A stretch of 64,000 nt of DNA, taken from NCBI GenBank assembly GCA_963825575.1, contig CAWGUB010000018.1, forward strand, positions 1 through 64,000. The letters run 5' to 3'. Both the position numbers and the translations under genes were made by a program. Origin of the DNA: JAFDBW01 sp963825575 (lineage in GTDB: Bacteria; Desulfobacterota; Desulfuromonadia; Desulfuromonadales; BM103). The notes under the pieces are model-generated. The model made no database searches, was not told the DNA's origin, and saw only the letters and a list, made by a program, of their open reading frames with translations. Of this stretch, positions 43,686 to 51,139 are shown one piece after another. The first letter of the stretch is position 1; each line of letters begins with the position of its first letter.

Positions 43686-44291
43686 TCAAGAGAAACTCGC
43701 CGGAGGTTGCCTCCTGTCTCGTGAAGACCTCATGGCTACAGTAAATCCGTAAATTACAAAACAGAGCGAAACCAGCTGTTGAATTGACAACATTGGTTTG
43801 TGCTGCAGGAACATCAGGGAAGCCATGCTGCCGTTCATCAGCATAAAGAAGAGCCATCCATATGAATTGTTCTTTGCCAACAGGTAACTTCCGAGCAGGA
43901 AGCCGATCATGACCCCGATTTCCAGTATCTGTGAACCGGAGGTAATGCCTCCGTAATCATACAGGCTGTAACCGACGCCAAAGATCAAAGCGGCGTAGGT
44001 GACCAGGGATGTAGCGAAATCAAGGGTTTTATTGGGCGAGCCGCTATTTTGCCAGGCGTTGAGCAGGCCGAACAGCATCGCAGGGACACCGCCTGCTTCT
44101 ACGGAAGCCGCGATCCAATCATGCTTGCCGACAAGAATGATGACCCACGCCGGAACCCCCAGGAGATAGACTGCCCAACCAAGGATTCTCAGTTTTCGTT
44201 TGGTCGTCTCTTGCCGGCCTTCTGCGAAAGCAAAAAAGACCTTGTTGAGGAGATAAAGACCTCCGCCCCATGCCTGTAAAACCAGATCCAT
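43686..44291 (-). CDS. multi-span membrane protein, PnuC-like
   Basis: A 201-aa protein with about seven spans. The C-terminal part (SYLLAKNNSYGWLFFMLMNG, then ASLMFLQHKPMLSIQQLVSL and VIYGFTVA) has the spacing and Trp/Asn positions of the nicotinamide mononucleotide/riboside transporter PnuC, but the match is distant. It may import a vitamin precursor or be an unrelated seven-span protein. No vitamin riboswitch is visible upstream. It is separated from the upstream lipoprotein gene by a terminator. Confidence 0.55.
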   Translation of the reverse strand: MDLVLQAWGGGLYLLNKVFFAFAEGRQETTKRKLRILGWAVYLLGVPAWVIILVGKHDWIAASVEAGGVPAMLFGLLNAWQNSGSPNKTLDFATSLVTYAALIFGVGYSLYDYGGITSGSQILEIGVMIGFLLGSYLLAKNNSYGWLFFMLMNGSMASLMFLQHKPMLSIQQLVSLCFVIYGFTVAMRSSRDRRQPPASFS

Positions 44292-44375
44292 GATATGTCC
44301 AATTGCTGCTTAAGGCCGATTGCCAGGCCAAGGATAACACTCTGTCCCGATAAGGACCGGGTGGTGACCGGGGCC

Positions 44376-44408
44376 CAAAAACAAGAGCGACCCCGGGGAG
44401 GTCGCTCT
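44376..44408 (-). terminator. intrinsic terminator after the 203-aa lipoprotein gene
   Basis: On the minus strand AGAGCGACC pairs with GGTCGCTCT across a GC loop, followed by TGTTTTTG. It lies 46 bases after the lipoprotein stop. Confidence 0.8.
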
Positions 44409-44454
44409 GTATATTGTTTAGTGTCCGGAAGGGCCTGTAAAATCGGGGCAGAGG

Positions 44455-45066
44455 TTATCGCAGGAGTTGGCTCTCCTCCATTTTCTCAACGATAGTCGGA
44501 ATCAACATGTTGACTGCTTTCTCTCTGGACCCGTCGACTTTGATTTGTGAGAGGTAAGACCAGACAGGCTTTTCGCCGTCCACATCATAGAGCTTCGTAG
44601 AAATAATAAACAAATCTGAATCGTATTCCCGGTTGTAGGTATAACCGTAACCGTAACCGTACCAGCCTCCGTCGTAAACTGCTACACCTCCCAGGATAAC
44701 CCCTCCATACTGGTGGTTCGTGATCTCCTTCTGGCCGATCGAGTGCGCTACCAAAACACTGTCAACACCAAGTTCCCTGACTTTTGCCTCGATGACCTCC
44801 CGATCGGGAGTCTCCCCCGGGTTTGGCAGGACCTTGTGTCCGGCGATGGCTTCGACCCCTCGTTTGGCCAGCTGGTTGGAAAGGACATTTTCAGCTTGCC
44901 TGCGGATGTTCTCCCGCTTGGTCAGGACCAGCAGCAGGATCTTCTTGGGCGGTTTTGTGTAAGCCTCGTCCTTCCAGACTTCCAGGGTTTTGATCGGAGA
45001 ACAAGAGGCCATCAGCATTACGAGCAGCAGGCAGAGGATGGGTCCGAGTTTTGAGAGGGTTTTCAC
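44455..45066 (-). CDS. outer-membrane-type lipoprotein with Gly/Tyr-rich loop
   Basis: A 203-aa lipoprotein with signal peptide and lipobox LMASC near residue 22. The core has LEVWKDEAYTKPPKKILLLV, an Arg-rich helix and GVDSVLVAHS, then a Gly/Tyr-rich insertion (DGGWYGYGYGYTYNREY). The C-terminal part (IISTKLYDVDGEKPVWSYLS) resembles the end of the lipoprotein at 63039. The order of elements is the same in both, so they are paralogues. The start is GTG with AAGGAAG upstream. The function is unknown. Confidence 0.7.
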   Translation of the reverse strand: MKTLSKLGPILCLLLVMLMASCSPIKTLEVWKDEAYTKPPKKILLLVLTKRENIRRQAENVLSNQLAKRGVEAIAGHKVLPNPGETPDREVIEAKVRELGVDSVLVAHSIGQKEITNHQYGGVILGGVAVYDGGWYGYGYGYTYNREYDSDLFIISTKLYDVDGEKPVWSYLSQIKVDGSREKAVNMLIPTIVEKMEESQLLR

Positions 45067-45313
45067 GTCGTTCTTCCTTTAACAATCCAGTCTGAAATAA
45101 CTGAAGGGTTGTTTTATATCGCATTCAATCGGTCAGCAACAAACGCATTGAACCAGAAAATTGTCCAAAGAGAAACTATTTTATCAGAAATTATTTCTAT
45201 TTTTTGTCAGGTACAGGCAGGATCAAAACATCAATAACGTCTCCAGGGCTCCCTGGGGTGCCCGGAGTAAGGCTGAGGCCGAATTCAGCGGGAGCAGCAA
45301 AGGGCTCAACCCC

Positions 45314-45727
45314 TCAGAGGGATTCCCGTTCCTGTCTTAAATAATGCCCCATATTCATATCAGTCTTTCTGATGTGATCAACCAGCCAGTCGAGAAACGA
45401 GCGGTTAAAGCCTGCCAACAGGCTTATGGAGGGCCCTTGCTCAGACAGCTGCCTTTGAAACGCGTGGAGTTTGCCGGTTAATTCCTGATGCTCTTTGATG
45501 TGGGCCTGTTTGCCAGGGTAATCGGATTGAGCCATGAGTTTCTCTTCCATGCGAAAGTGGCTTTCCACGTATCGCCCGAGGAAATCAAGCATGTCAGTCA
45601 GGCTCTCCTGCCCTTTGCCCGCCTTGCAGGCATTCCGGAACTCATCGTACTTGGAGAATATCTCCTGATGTTGCCTGTCTATCGGATCAATGCCTATGGA
45701 TAAATCTTCAGACCACTCTAATGCCAT
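45314..45727 (-). CDS. bacteriohemerythrin
   Basis: A 137-aa non-heme diiron oxygen-binding protein. The ligand set is in place: GIDPIDRQHQEIF (His), SHFRMEEKLM (His, Glu), HIKEHQEL (two His), and the C-terminal WLVDHIRKTDMNMG (His, Asp). Length and order match the single-domain family. AGGAGAA precedes the ATG. It probably buffers or delivers oxygen, or protects against it, in an organism with sensitive iron-sulfur enzymes. Confidence 0.94.
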   Translation of the reverse strand: MALEWSEDLSIGIDPIDRQHQEIFSKYDEFRNACKAGKGQESLTDMLDFLGRYVESHFRMEEKLMAQSDYPGKQAHIKEHQELTGKLHAFQRQLSEQGPSISLLAGFNRSFLDWLVDHIRKTDMNMGHYLRQERESL

Positions 45728-46106
45728 TGCATTCTCCTGCTGCTATTTGAAATACAGATAAGAAGACCCCTCACTTGTCAGCCAAGCGATTTCAGCCGGC
45801 CTGCCCATTTTGACCGTCCATGCCATGCTCGCGACTATGTGCCGTTTTTGCCAGCCAGACAAGCCTTTAAATATTTGCAGTCAGAAGTGTTCAGTTTAGC
45901 CGTATCTCATTTTGCCGGCAAGGAGTGGGTTGAAATCGACGAGGTCAGGATCTGTGAGGCTGAAAGGGAGAAGGACGAAAGAGAAAAGCCCCAACTCTTT
46001 AGAGATGGGGCTCACTGTAAATTCTGAAGGGCAACAGGTTGCAATAGATTTCGATTTATTCTCGAGACCAACATTCGACAATCATCTGATTTCTCCTGTT
46101 CGTGAA
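45728..46106. other. intergenic region, only a terminator seen
   Basis: Between the hemerythrin gene and the 50-aa protein gene no gene is supported. Short frames on both strands cross the hairpin at 45983-46013 and lack ribosome-binding sites. Confidence 0.5.
45983..46013 (-). terminator. intrinsic terminator of the zinc-ribbon/50-aa gene pair
   Basis: On the minus strand AGCCCCA pairs with TGGGGCT around an inner TCTCT/AGAG-type helix, followed by TTTCTCTTT. Confidence 0.75.
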
Positions 46107-46259
46107 TTATTCAACGACCTCATCACCAAACAGCAACCGGTTCCGATGGCCCTGTTCTTCATCATTGCAGAAGCGCTCAAGGAATCGTTTGTACTCTGCC
46201 GCATCTGCGTAGTCATCGACCTCGATACCGGAATTTTGCACGCACCATAAATCTTCCAT
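46107..46259 (-). CDS. 50-aa acidic protein
   Basis: This short gene encodes MEDLWCVQNSGIEVDDYADA followed by AEYKRFLERFCNDEEQGHRN and RLLFGDEVVE. It is acidic, with two cysteines 25 residues apart. AAGGA lies eight bases before the ATG and the gene starts 32 bases after the stop of the zinc-ribbon gene, with a terminator downstream, so a two-gene operon is likely. No family is recognised. Confidence 0.55.
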   Translation of the reverse strand: MEDLWCVQNSGIEVDDYADAAEYKRFLERFCNDEEQGHRNRLLFGDEVVE

Positions 46260-46291
46260 GTCACTGTCCTTTTAATTTACCGGCAAGTCCT

Positions 46292-46675
46292 TCAGATAAA
46301 AACATAGTCATCTGATTCAACCAGGGCAGAAGTGGAGCTGAGAAAAGACCCTGCTTGTGAGTCCTTTACAACTTCTATCTGGTCATGTGCAGAGGAACAG
46401 ATTGTTCCACAGTTGACACATTCCAGAATTTCTTCGTGGAATTGAAAAGCGTCCAGGTCTGTCTCAACGCACAACACCGACTTGCAGGTGGGACAGGTAA
46501 AGTCTGAATACGCCTGCACTCTTGTGTTGCTCTTTTGCTTGATGATTTTCAGGCCGTTCCTGGAAAGGGTCCAGAGCGCTCCGCAGTCACCGCACTCGCA
46601 TACATCCTGAGCATATCCGTCGGCGTGTAAATCAATTTCAATGTGTCCTTTGTTTTGGCAAGAGGGGCAGTTCAT
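46292..46675 (-). CDS. double zinc-ribbon protein
   Basis: A 127-aa protein with two C4 zinc ribbons: CPSCQN with CECGDCGALW in residues 3-35, and CPTCKS with CVNCGTIC in residues 61-92. Both ribbons are separated by a conserved acidic helix (IEIDLHADGYAQDV, VETDLDAFQFHEEI), so the protein arose by internal duplication. The acidic C-terminus is unstructured. AGGAGAAG precedes the ATG. Such proteins may bind nucleic acid or a partner; no specific function is recognised. Confidence 0.75.
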   Translation of the reverse strand: MNCPSCQNKGHIEIDLHADGYAQDVCECGDCGALWTLSRNGLKIIKQKSNTRVQAYSDFTCPTCKSVLCVETDLDAFQFHEEILECVNCGTICSSAHDQIEVVKDSQAGSFLSSTSALVESDDYVFI

Positions 46676-46971
46676 AATCTTCTCCTTCTGTGTGTGGGCA
46701 GGCTTCGGTTGCCTGCTATCTTAAGGGTTAATAAATAACACAAGTGATAGCCATTATCGCCGAAGGAGCGCTCATGTCAAGTGTAAAAAATGAAAAATGC
46801 TTATATTTATCAATAACTTAGGATGTTTTGTGTTTTGCTCAGTAGACAGTGGGTCTATTTTTTGACAGGACATCGGAAGAGGAAATGATTAAATGGTAGC
46901 TAACAAATTGAAATTGATGGGAAATGTGATTTAAAAACACGGTTTCACAAGTTTGATATTTTATTACACTA

Positions 46972-47057
46972 ATGGTCCAAGGGTTGACCATAGGGAAAGA
47001 CCGTCGTCAGGAGACAGGGCGGAAGCCAAAACCAAAGGGCCCTCCGGGAAGAGCCCT
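46972..47057 (+). ncRNA. candidate CsrA-binding (CsrB/RsmZ-like) RNA or leader
   Basis: On the plus strand three short stems present GGA in the loop: GTC-AGGA-GAC (47006-47015), GGC-GGAA-GCC (47018-47027) and CTC-CGGGAA-GAG (47042-47053, extended by GGG/CCC). A preceding stem ATGGTC / GACCAT (46972-46991) has an eight-base loop. Repeated GGA-loop hairpins are the known CsrA/RsmA binding signature. No clear terminator follows and the promoter is weak, so this is a hypothesis. Confidence 0.3.
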
Positions 47058-47105
47058 AATTATGTAAAGACTTGGTCGGGATGAGCGGATTTTTCAGCTG
47101 TGGTC

Positions 47106-47216
47106 CTATGCTGCCTGCGCTGTGGGAGACTCTATGAAGGCAAATAGGGCGTCTGCATTTATCTGGATATCGGGTTGCGATGTAATGTCCTTGTGGTCTG
47201 ATTCAGCAGTCGTCAT
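47106..47216 (-). CDS. possible 36-aa peptide
   Basis: A short frame encoding MTTAESDHKDITSQPDIQIN then ADALFAFIESPTAQAA. A perfect AGGAGG lies only one base before the ATG, which is too close for efficient initiation. No family is known. Confidence 0.2.
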   Translation of the reverse strand: MTTAESDHKDITSQPDIQINADALFAFIESPTAQAA

Positions 47217-47322
47217 ACCTCCTGACAATTTTGGCTGGACCTTTCCCGTAACAGGTGGATCTAAGATGAGGGAGGGAGGGATAAAAAGTGTCTGTTAATT
47301 ACATTCCATAGGTCAGATGTTC

Positions 47323-47328
47323 TATAAT
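47323..47328 (+). promoter_or_regulatory. -10 box upstream of the ferritin-like/receiver gene
   Basis: A perfect TATAAT lies 48 bases before the GTG start. No convincing -35 box is found at 16-19 bases, so an activator may be needed. Confidence 0.4.
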
Positions 47329-47375
47329 GAACAAAACGTTTCATTGACTCACATTCAAACAAAGGGGCAGAAATA

Positions 47376-48263
47376 GTGAAAGAAATCATCCCTTGGCTGA
47401 TAGATATAGAGTCCTCGGCAGCAAACCTTTATGCGGAGGCAGCAGTCGCTTTTCGTCAGGACGAAGACTTCTCCCGATTTTTATCCCTGATGTCTGCGGA
47501 AGAGAAAGAGCACGAAAAGTTATTGAAACAGGCCCGTGCCACGACCTCAGATAAGGAGATAAAGTCTGCATGCTTTTACTTTGATGATCATTTTCGTAGC
47601 AAAATTGAAGCCCCTTTTATTCGTGCTTGGCGTTTGTTAAAAGACGGTGAGTTGACCAAGGTCACTATGATTGACACTCTTGCAGAAGCCGAGTTTTCCG
47701 AATGGAATGAACTCTTCCTTTACGTCCTGGACGCTTTGAAAGTTTTGGATAAAGATGTGCAAAAGGCTGTCTCAGATATCGATCAGCATAGAAAACACGT
47801 CCAGGAATTCATTTTATCGTTACCCGATGGTGACAGTCTCATCCAGAGGGTCCGCAGACTATCCCATGCTGGCAGCAGGCGTGTTCTGATAGTTGAAGGC
47901 AACAATGCCGTTGCCCGTATGCTTGAGGCCCTGATTGCGGATAATGTCGAGGTGGTCATCGCCGGTGACGGCCTGGAGGGTCTTTCTCACATTCAGCAAG
48001 GATATTTTGACCTGATTGTTTCAGATATTGAAATGCAGGGAATGAACGGTATTGAGATGTACAAACATGCTTTGACGACGGACTCCTCTTTGTATCGTAG
48101 ATTCATTTTCTTCACCGGTACGGAAAATCCGGAGTACCTGAATTTTGTCGGAAACTCGCAAGCCTTGATGCTGCCAAAACCGTCTCCGGTGAAGTTGATA
48201 TGCGAAATGATGAATGCGGTGCTGGACTCAACGCCTGTGCCACAGGACGCCACAATCCATTGA
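47376..48263 (+). CDS. ferritin-like diiron domain fused to a response-regulator receiver
   Basis: A 295-aa protein. Residues 1-150 look like a rubrerythrin/ferritin-type four-helix bundle with possible metal ligands Glu12 (DIESSAANLY), Glu43 and His46 (EEKEHEKLL), Glu106 (AEAEFSEWNE) and His138 or His141 (DIDQHRKHV). Residues 168-290 are a receiver domain (RVLIVEGNNAVARMLEAL) with phosphoacceptor Asp217 in SDIEMQGMNG, Thr in FFTGT and Lys in MLPKP; the N-terminal acidic pair is reduced to one Glu. The start is GTG with AAAGGGG upstream. The fusion suggests that iron, oxygen or peroxide state is linked to a phosphorelay. The diiron assignment is inferred. Confidence 0.7.
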   Translation: MKEIIPWLIDIESSAANLYAEAAVAFRQDEDFSRFLSLMSAEEKEHEKLLKQARATTSDKEIKSACFYFDDHFRSKIEAPFIRAWRLLKDGELTKVTMIDTLAEAEFSEWNELFLYVLDALKVLDKDVQKAVSDIDQHRKHVQEFILSLPDGDSLIQRVRRLSHAGSRRVLIVEGNNAVARMLEALIADNVEVVIAGDGLEGLSHIQQGYFDLIVSDIEMQGMNGIEMYKHALTTDSSLYRRFIFFTGTENPEYLNFVGNSQALMLPKPSPVKLICEMMNAVLDSTPVPQDATIH

Positions 48264-48372
48264 AGTGGAGTGCCCCGGCTTTACCTCGAATGTTGGTCCG
48301 TTTATTGGGGAAAAGTCTTCAGGTCGGAGGGTAGCAGTGGTCAGAGGTGTCGAACCGTGCAGGGAGAGTATC

Positions 48373-49440
48373 TCACTGACGTTTCTTCGGCAGGTAAGGT
48401 TCAAAGGCCTTTTTGTCGAGCGCACAGCGGTAGGCTTCTTCGCCACTGATGTGCTTGGCCTTGAGAAGGTCCAGAATATGCTGGTCCATCAGCTGCATGC
48501 CGTCACCCTTGGCGGTTTGCATGATCGTCGGGACCTGGAAGGTTTTGCCTTCACGGATCAGGTTGGCGACAGCGGCATTGCAGATCAGGATCTCCAGGGC
48601 GGCAACGCGGCCATTGCCGTCGGCCTTACGCAACAGCTGCTGGCAAACGACGCCCTTGAGGCTTTCCCCGAGCATGGTGCGCACCTGCTCCTGGGTATCC
48701 TTGGGGAAGGCATCGATAATCCGGTCGATGGTTTTCGGTGCCGAGTTGGTATGCAGGGTGCCGAATACCAGGTGCCCGGTTTCCGCCGCGGTCATTGCCA
48801 GGGAGATCGTCTCCAGGTCTCGCATTTCGCCGACCAGAATGACGTCCGGATCTTCACGCAGCGCGGCCCGCAGGGCGTTGGCAAAAGATTGGGAATGCTG
48901 GCCGATCTGACGCTGGTTCAAAAGAGACAGTTGGTTCTCATGAATAAACTCGAGTGGGTCCTCGAGGGTAAGGATATGCTCGCGGCGGGTACTGTTGATC
49001 AGGTCGATCATCGCGGCAAGGGTTGTAGACTTACCGCTTCCGGTCGGTCCGGTGACCAGGACCAGCCCCTTTTTCAGCATGGTCAGCTTACGAACCCCTT
49101 CCGGCAGACCGAGCTGATCAGCGGTCAGGACCTTACTCGGAATAATCCGGAAAACGGCGGCGATCCCCCGATGAGTCTCCATCAGGTTGCCGCGAAAACG
49201 GGCCACCTCGGGCAGGGCGTAGGCAAAATCTAGATCACGGGTTTCCTCGAACTTTTCGCGCTGTTCCCTGGTCAGGATCTCAAACAGCAACCCACGTGCC
49301 TGCTGATCGGACAGGGGAGGATAATTGAGTTTCTCCATCTCACCGTTCAAGCGGAACAGGGGTGGCGCACCGGTAGAGATATGCAGGTCGCTTGCGCCCT
49401 GTTGCTTCATCATTTTGAACAGCGAGTCTATTTTGCCCAT
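48373..49440 (-). CDS. pilT: twitching motility ATPase PilT
   Basis: A 355-aa hexameric ATPase that drives type IV pilus retraction. It has ASDLHISTGAPPLFRLNG near residue 16, Walker A GPTGSGKST near 135, the Asp box ILTLEDPLEF, Walker B DVILVGEMRD, and the PilT-type AIRNLIRE variant as AVANLIREGK near 300. Length and motifs fit PilT better than PilB. No other pilus gene lies in the window. Confidence 0.94.
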   Translation of the reverse strand: MGKIDSLFKMMKQQGASDLHISTGAPPLFRLNGEMEKLNYPPLSDQQARGLLFEILTREQREKFEETRDLDFAYALPEVARFRGNLMETHRGIAAVFRIIPSKVLTADQLGLPEGVRKLTMLKKGLVLVTGPTGSGKSTTLAAMIDLINSTRREHILTLEDPLEFIHENQLSLLNQRQIGQHSQSFANALRAALREDPDVILVGEMRDLETISLAMTAAETGHLVFGTLHTNSAPKTIDRIIDAFPKDTQEQVRTMLGESLKGVVCQQLLRKADGNGRVAALEILICNAAVANLIREGKTFQVPTIMQTAKGDGMQLMDQHILDLLKAKHISGEEAYRCALDKKAFEPYLPKKRQ

Positions 49441-49631
49441 CGGCGCTCTCGAAGGTCCTGAATTTCGGTTTTAATCTACAGAGTGAACTGCCGGTCATTC
49501 TTGCAGATGGCTCTTTGGAAAGTCAAGTTGATTGCAGGACCCGGGTGAACTGGATTCAAACTTGATATCCGCGGCAACATTATGTTATCAAGCTCGCCTT
49601 GCCCGAATATGAAGCAATGGAGATTCCAATT

Positions 49632-50606
49632 ATGAGTAAAGCCCTGGGGCTCCTCTCCGGAGGACTTGACAGCAGTCTGGCAGCCCTGTGCCTGAAACGC
49701 CAGGGGATCGAGGTCACCGGGATTGCCTTCGTCACACCGTTCTTCAGCAGCAGCAAGGCCGAACAGGCGGCCCGTCTGATGGAGATCCCATTGATTATCG
49801 AGGACATCAGCGATGTCCACCTGGACATGGTAAAAAGCCCGCGTTACGGCTATGGCAAAAACATGAACCCCTGCATCGATTGCCACGCCATGATGTTTCG
49901 CCTGGCCGGTGAAATCATGGTTGAGCGCGGCTTCGACTTTCTCTTCTCCGGCGAGGTCCTCGGCCAGCGGCCGATGAGCCAGAACGCCAATGCACTGCGC
50001 TCGGTTGCCAACTACTCGGGCCATCCGGACCGGATTCTCAGACCACTCAGCGCCAAAATCCTGCCGGTCACGCCCATGGAGGAAGAAGGGCTGGTCGATC
50101 GCGAGCAACTGCTCGACATCCAGGGCCGCTCCCGCAAAAGCCAGGAAGCGTTGGCAAAAGAATGGCAGTTGACTGATTTTCCTTCCTCGGGAGGGGGCTG
50201 CCTGCTGACTGAAATTCACTTCTCCGATCGCCTGCGTGATCTTTTCAAGCACCAGCCGGAATGTACGGTCAACGACGTCGAACTGCTCAAGATCGGCCGG
50301 CAGTTCCGTCTCTCGGAACGTGTCAAGTTGACCCTTGGCAGGCATCAGAGTGACAACGAGGCGATCCGCGCAGCCGCAAATGAAACGCATGTCCTGCTTC
50401 GCACCCCGGGCGTAGCAGGCCCGCTCGGACTAGTTTCAGGAGAACCGTCCGACCTGGATCTGAAAACGGCAGGAGCCATCCTTGCTTCATACGGCAAGGG
50501 CAAGGACCAGCCGGACATTGAAGTGCTGGCAGAAACGCCGGCAGGGGAACAGCGCTTTACGGTAACGCCAATGTTACGGGAAGAATCACAGAAATTGATT
50601 GTCTGA
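49632..50606 (+). CDS. PP-loop ATPase, tRNA thiouridylase-like
   Basis: A 324-aa protein. The N-terminal PP-loop ATPase motif is LLSGGLDSSLAAL at residue 7, followed by a family CxxC (NPCIDCHAMMF) near 78 and FSGEVLGQRPMSQN. The middle and C-terminal part (TDFPSSGGGCLLTEI, KIGRQFRL) is the DUF814-like region seen in Geobacter-type thiouridylase-like proteins. It resembles MnmA/ThiI but is shorter and has a single CxxC; the likely role is sulfur transfer to tRNA or to another substrate. GGAG precedes the ATG at 49632; a longer frame opens at 49599. Confidence 0.75.
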   Translation: MSKALGLLSGGLDSSLAALCLKRQGIEVTGIAFVTPFFSSSKAEQAARLMEIPLIIEDISDVHLDMVKSPRYGYGKNMNPCIDCHAMMFRLAGEIMVERGFDFLFSGEVLGQRPMSQNANALRSVANYSGHPDRILRPLSAKILPVTPMEEEGLVDREQLLDIQGRSRKSQEALAKEWQLTDFPSSGGGCLLTEIHFSDRLRDLFKHQPECTVNDVELLKIGRQFRLSERVKLTLGRHQSDNEAIRAAANETHVLLRTPGVAGPLGLVSGEPSDLDLKTAGAILASYGKGKDQPDIEVLAETPAGEQRFTVTPMLREESQKLIV

Positions 50607-50653
50607 TTAAACGGGGGTCTTCAGGAAAGGCTCTATTAAGAGGAAGAATAACC

Positions 50654-50727
50654 GGCGGGTCGCGTCCCGCCAGACGCCATACTTTTGTCCGGCAACAAAA
50701 GTATGCAAAAATGCCTGCTCCTTGCGG
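50654..50727 (+). repeat. hairpin repeat element, copy 1
   Basis: A GGCGGGTCGCG block is followed by a perfect 11-base stem CATACTTTTGT / ACAAAAGTATG and ATGCCTGC. The reverse complement of 50969-51047 has the same blocks in order, so this is one half of an inverted, REP/BIME-like pair. Confidence 0.6.
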
Positions 50728-50968
50728 AGGGCATCTCCTCTGCCAGGGTTCTGAGACATCAACAGACGACACTGCTCAAAAAGCCGGCCCGTTACAGGGG
50801 GCCTTTCAGTAGTGGCTCCCATGGGCAGAAAATCTAGTCACAAACCTTCCGTCCTTCTCATCGGGAGAGACTCTCAAGAGCCTCGTCACCTACGAGGGGA
50901 GTGTAGACTCTTGATTGATAAGAACAACTTGTATTGATGATTCTGCCCTTACGAGCCAGACATGCCCA

Positions 50969-51047
50969 GCGCAGCGCAGGCCATTTTCTGCTTACTCTTT
51001 TGGGCCAGCAAAAGAGTAAGGCGCTGTCGGGGGGCGCGACCCACGGG
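50969..51047 (-). repeat. hairpin repeat element, copy 2 (opposite orientation)
   Basis: A perfect 12-base stem CTTACTCTTTTG / CAAAAGAGTAAG flanked by GCGCGACCC on one side and GGCC/GCGCAG on the other. It matches copy 1 when reversed. Confidence 0.6.
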
Positions 51048-51075
51048 TTTTGATTCTAACCCTGATGCTCTAATC

Positions 51076-51112
51076 AAAAAAAAAGCCCCCCGGTAACCCG
51101 GGGAGCTTTTTT
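51076..51112 (-). terminator. intrinsic terminator of the groESL operon
   Basis: On the minus strand AAGCTCCCCGGG pairs with CCGGGGGGCTT, followed by nine T residues, 28 bases after the groEL stop. Confidence 0.9.
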
Positions 51113-51139
51113 ACTTTTACCTTTTTTGGCAGACAGCCG

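Larger units (their letters stand above)
46676..47375. other. 700-base intergenic region with structured RNA candidate
   Basis: The interval between divergent genes holds a possible structured RNA (46972-47057), a possible 36-aa frame (47106-47216) and a promoter for the downstream gene. Otherwise it is AT-rich with no recognised gene. Confidence 0.5.
50607..51139. other. intergenic region with paired repeat elements
   Basis: No gene is supported. The interval holds two related hairpin elements in opposite orientation (50654-50727 and 50969-51047), a GC-rich stem near 50784-50808, and the groEL terminator. Confidence 0.5.

Noticed and set aside
43436..43744. Overlapping plus-strand frames upstream of the ydbH-like gene
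   Set aside because: Three frames overlap each other without homology; the interval is most likely non-coding.
46972..47057. c-di-GMP (GEMM) or cobalamin riboswitch
   Set aside because: The CAGGAGAC string recalls the cobalamin 3' end, but the conserved core is missing, and the GEMM core GGACGCAAAGCC is absent.
49476..50390. 304-codon minus-strand frame
   Set aside because: It is antisense to the PP-loop gene, which has a clear ATPase motif and ribosome-binding site.
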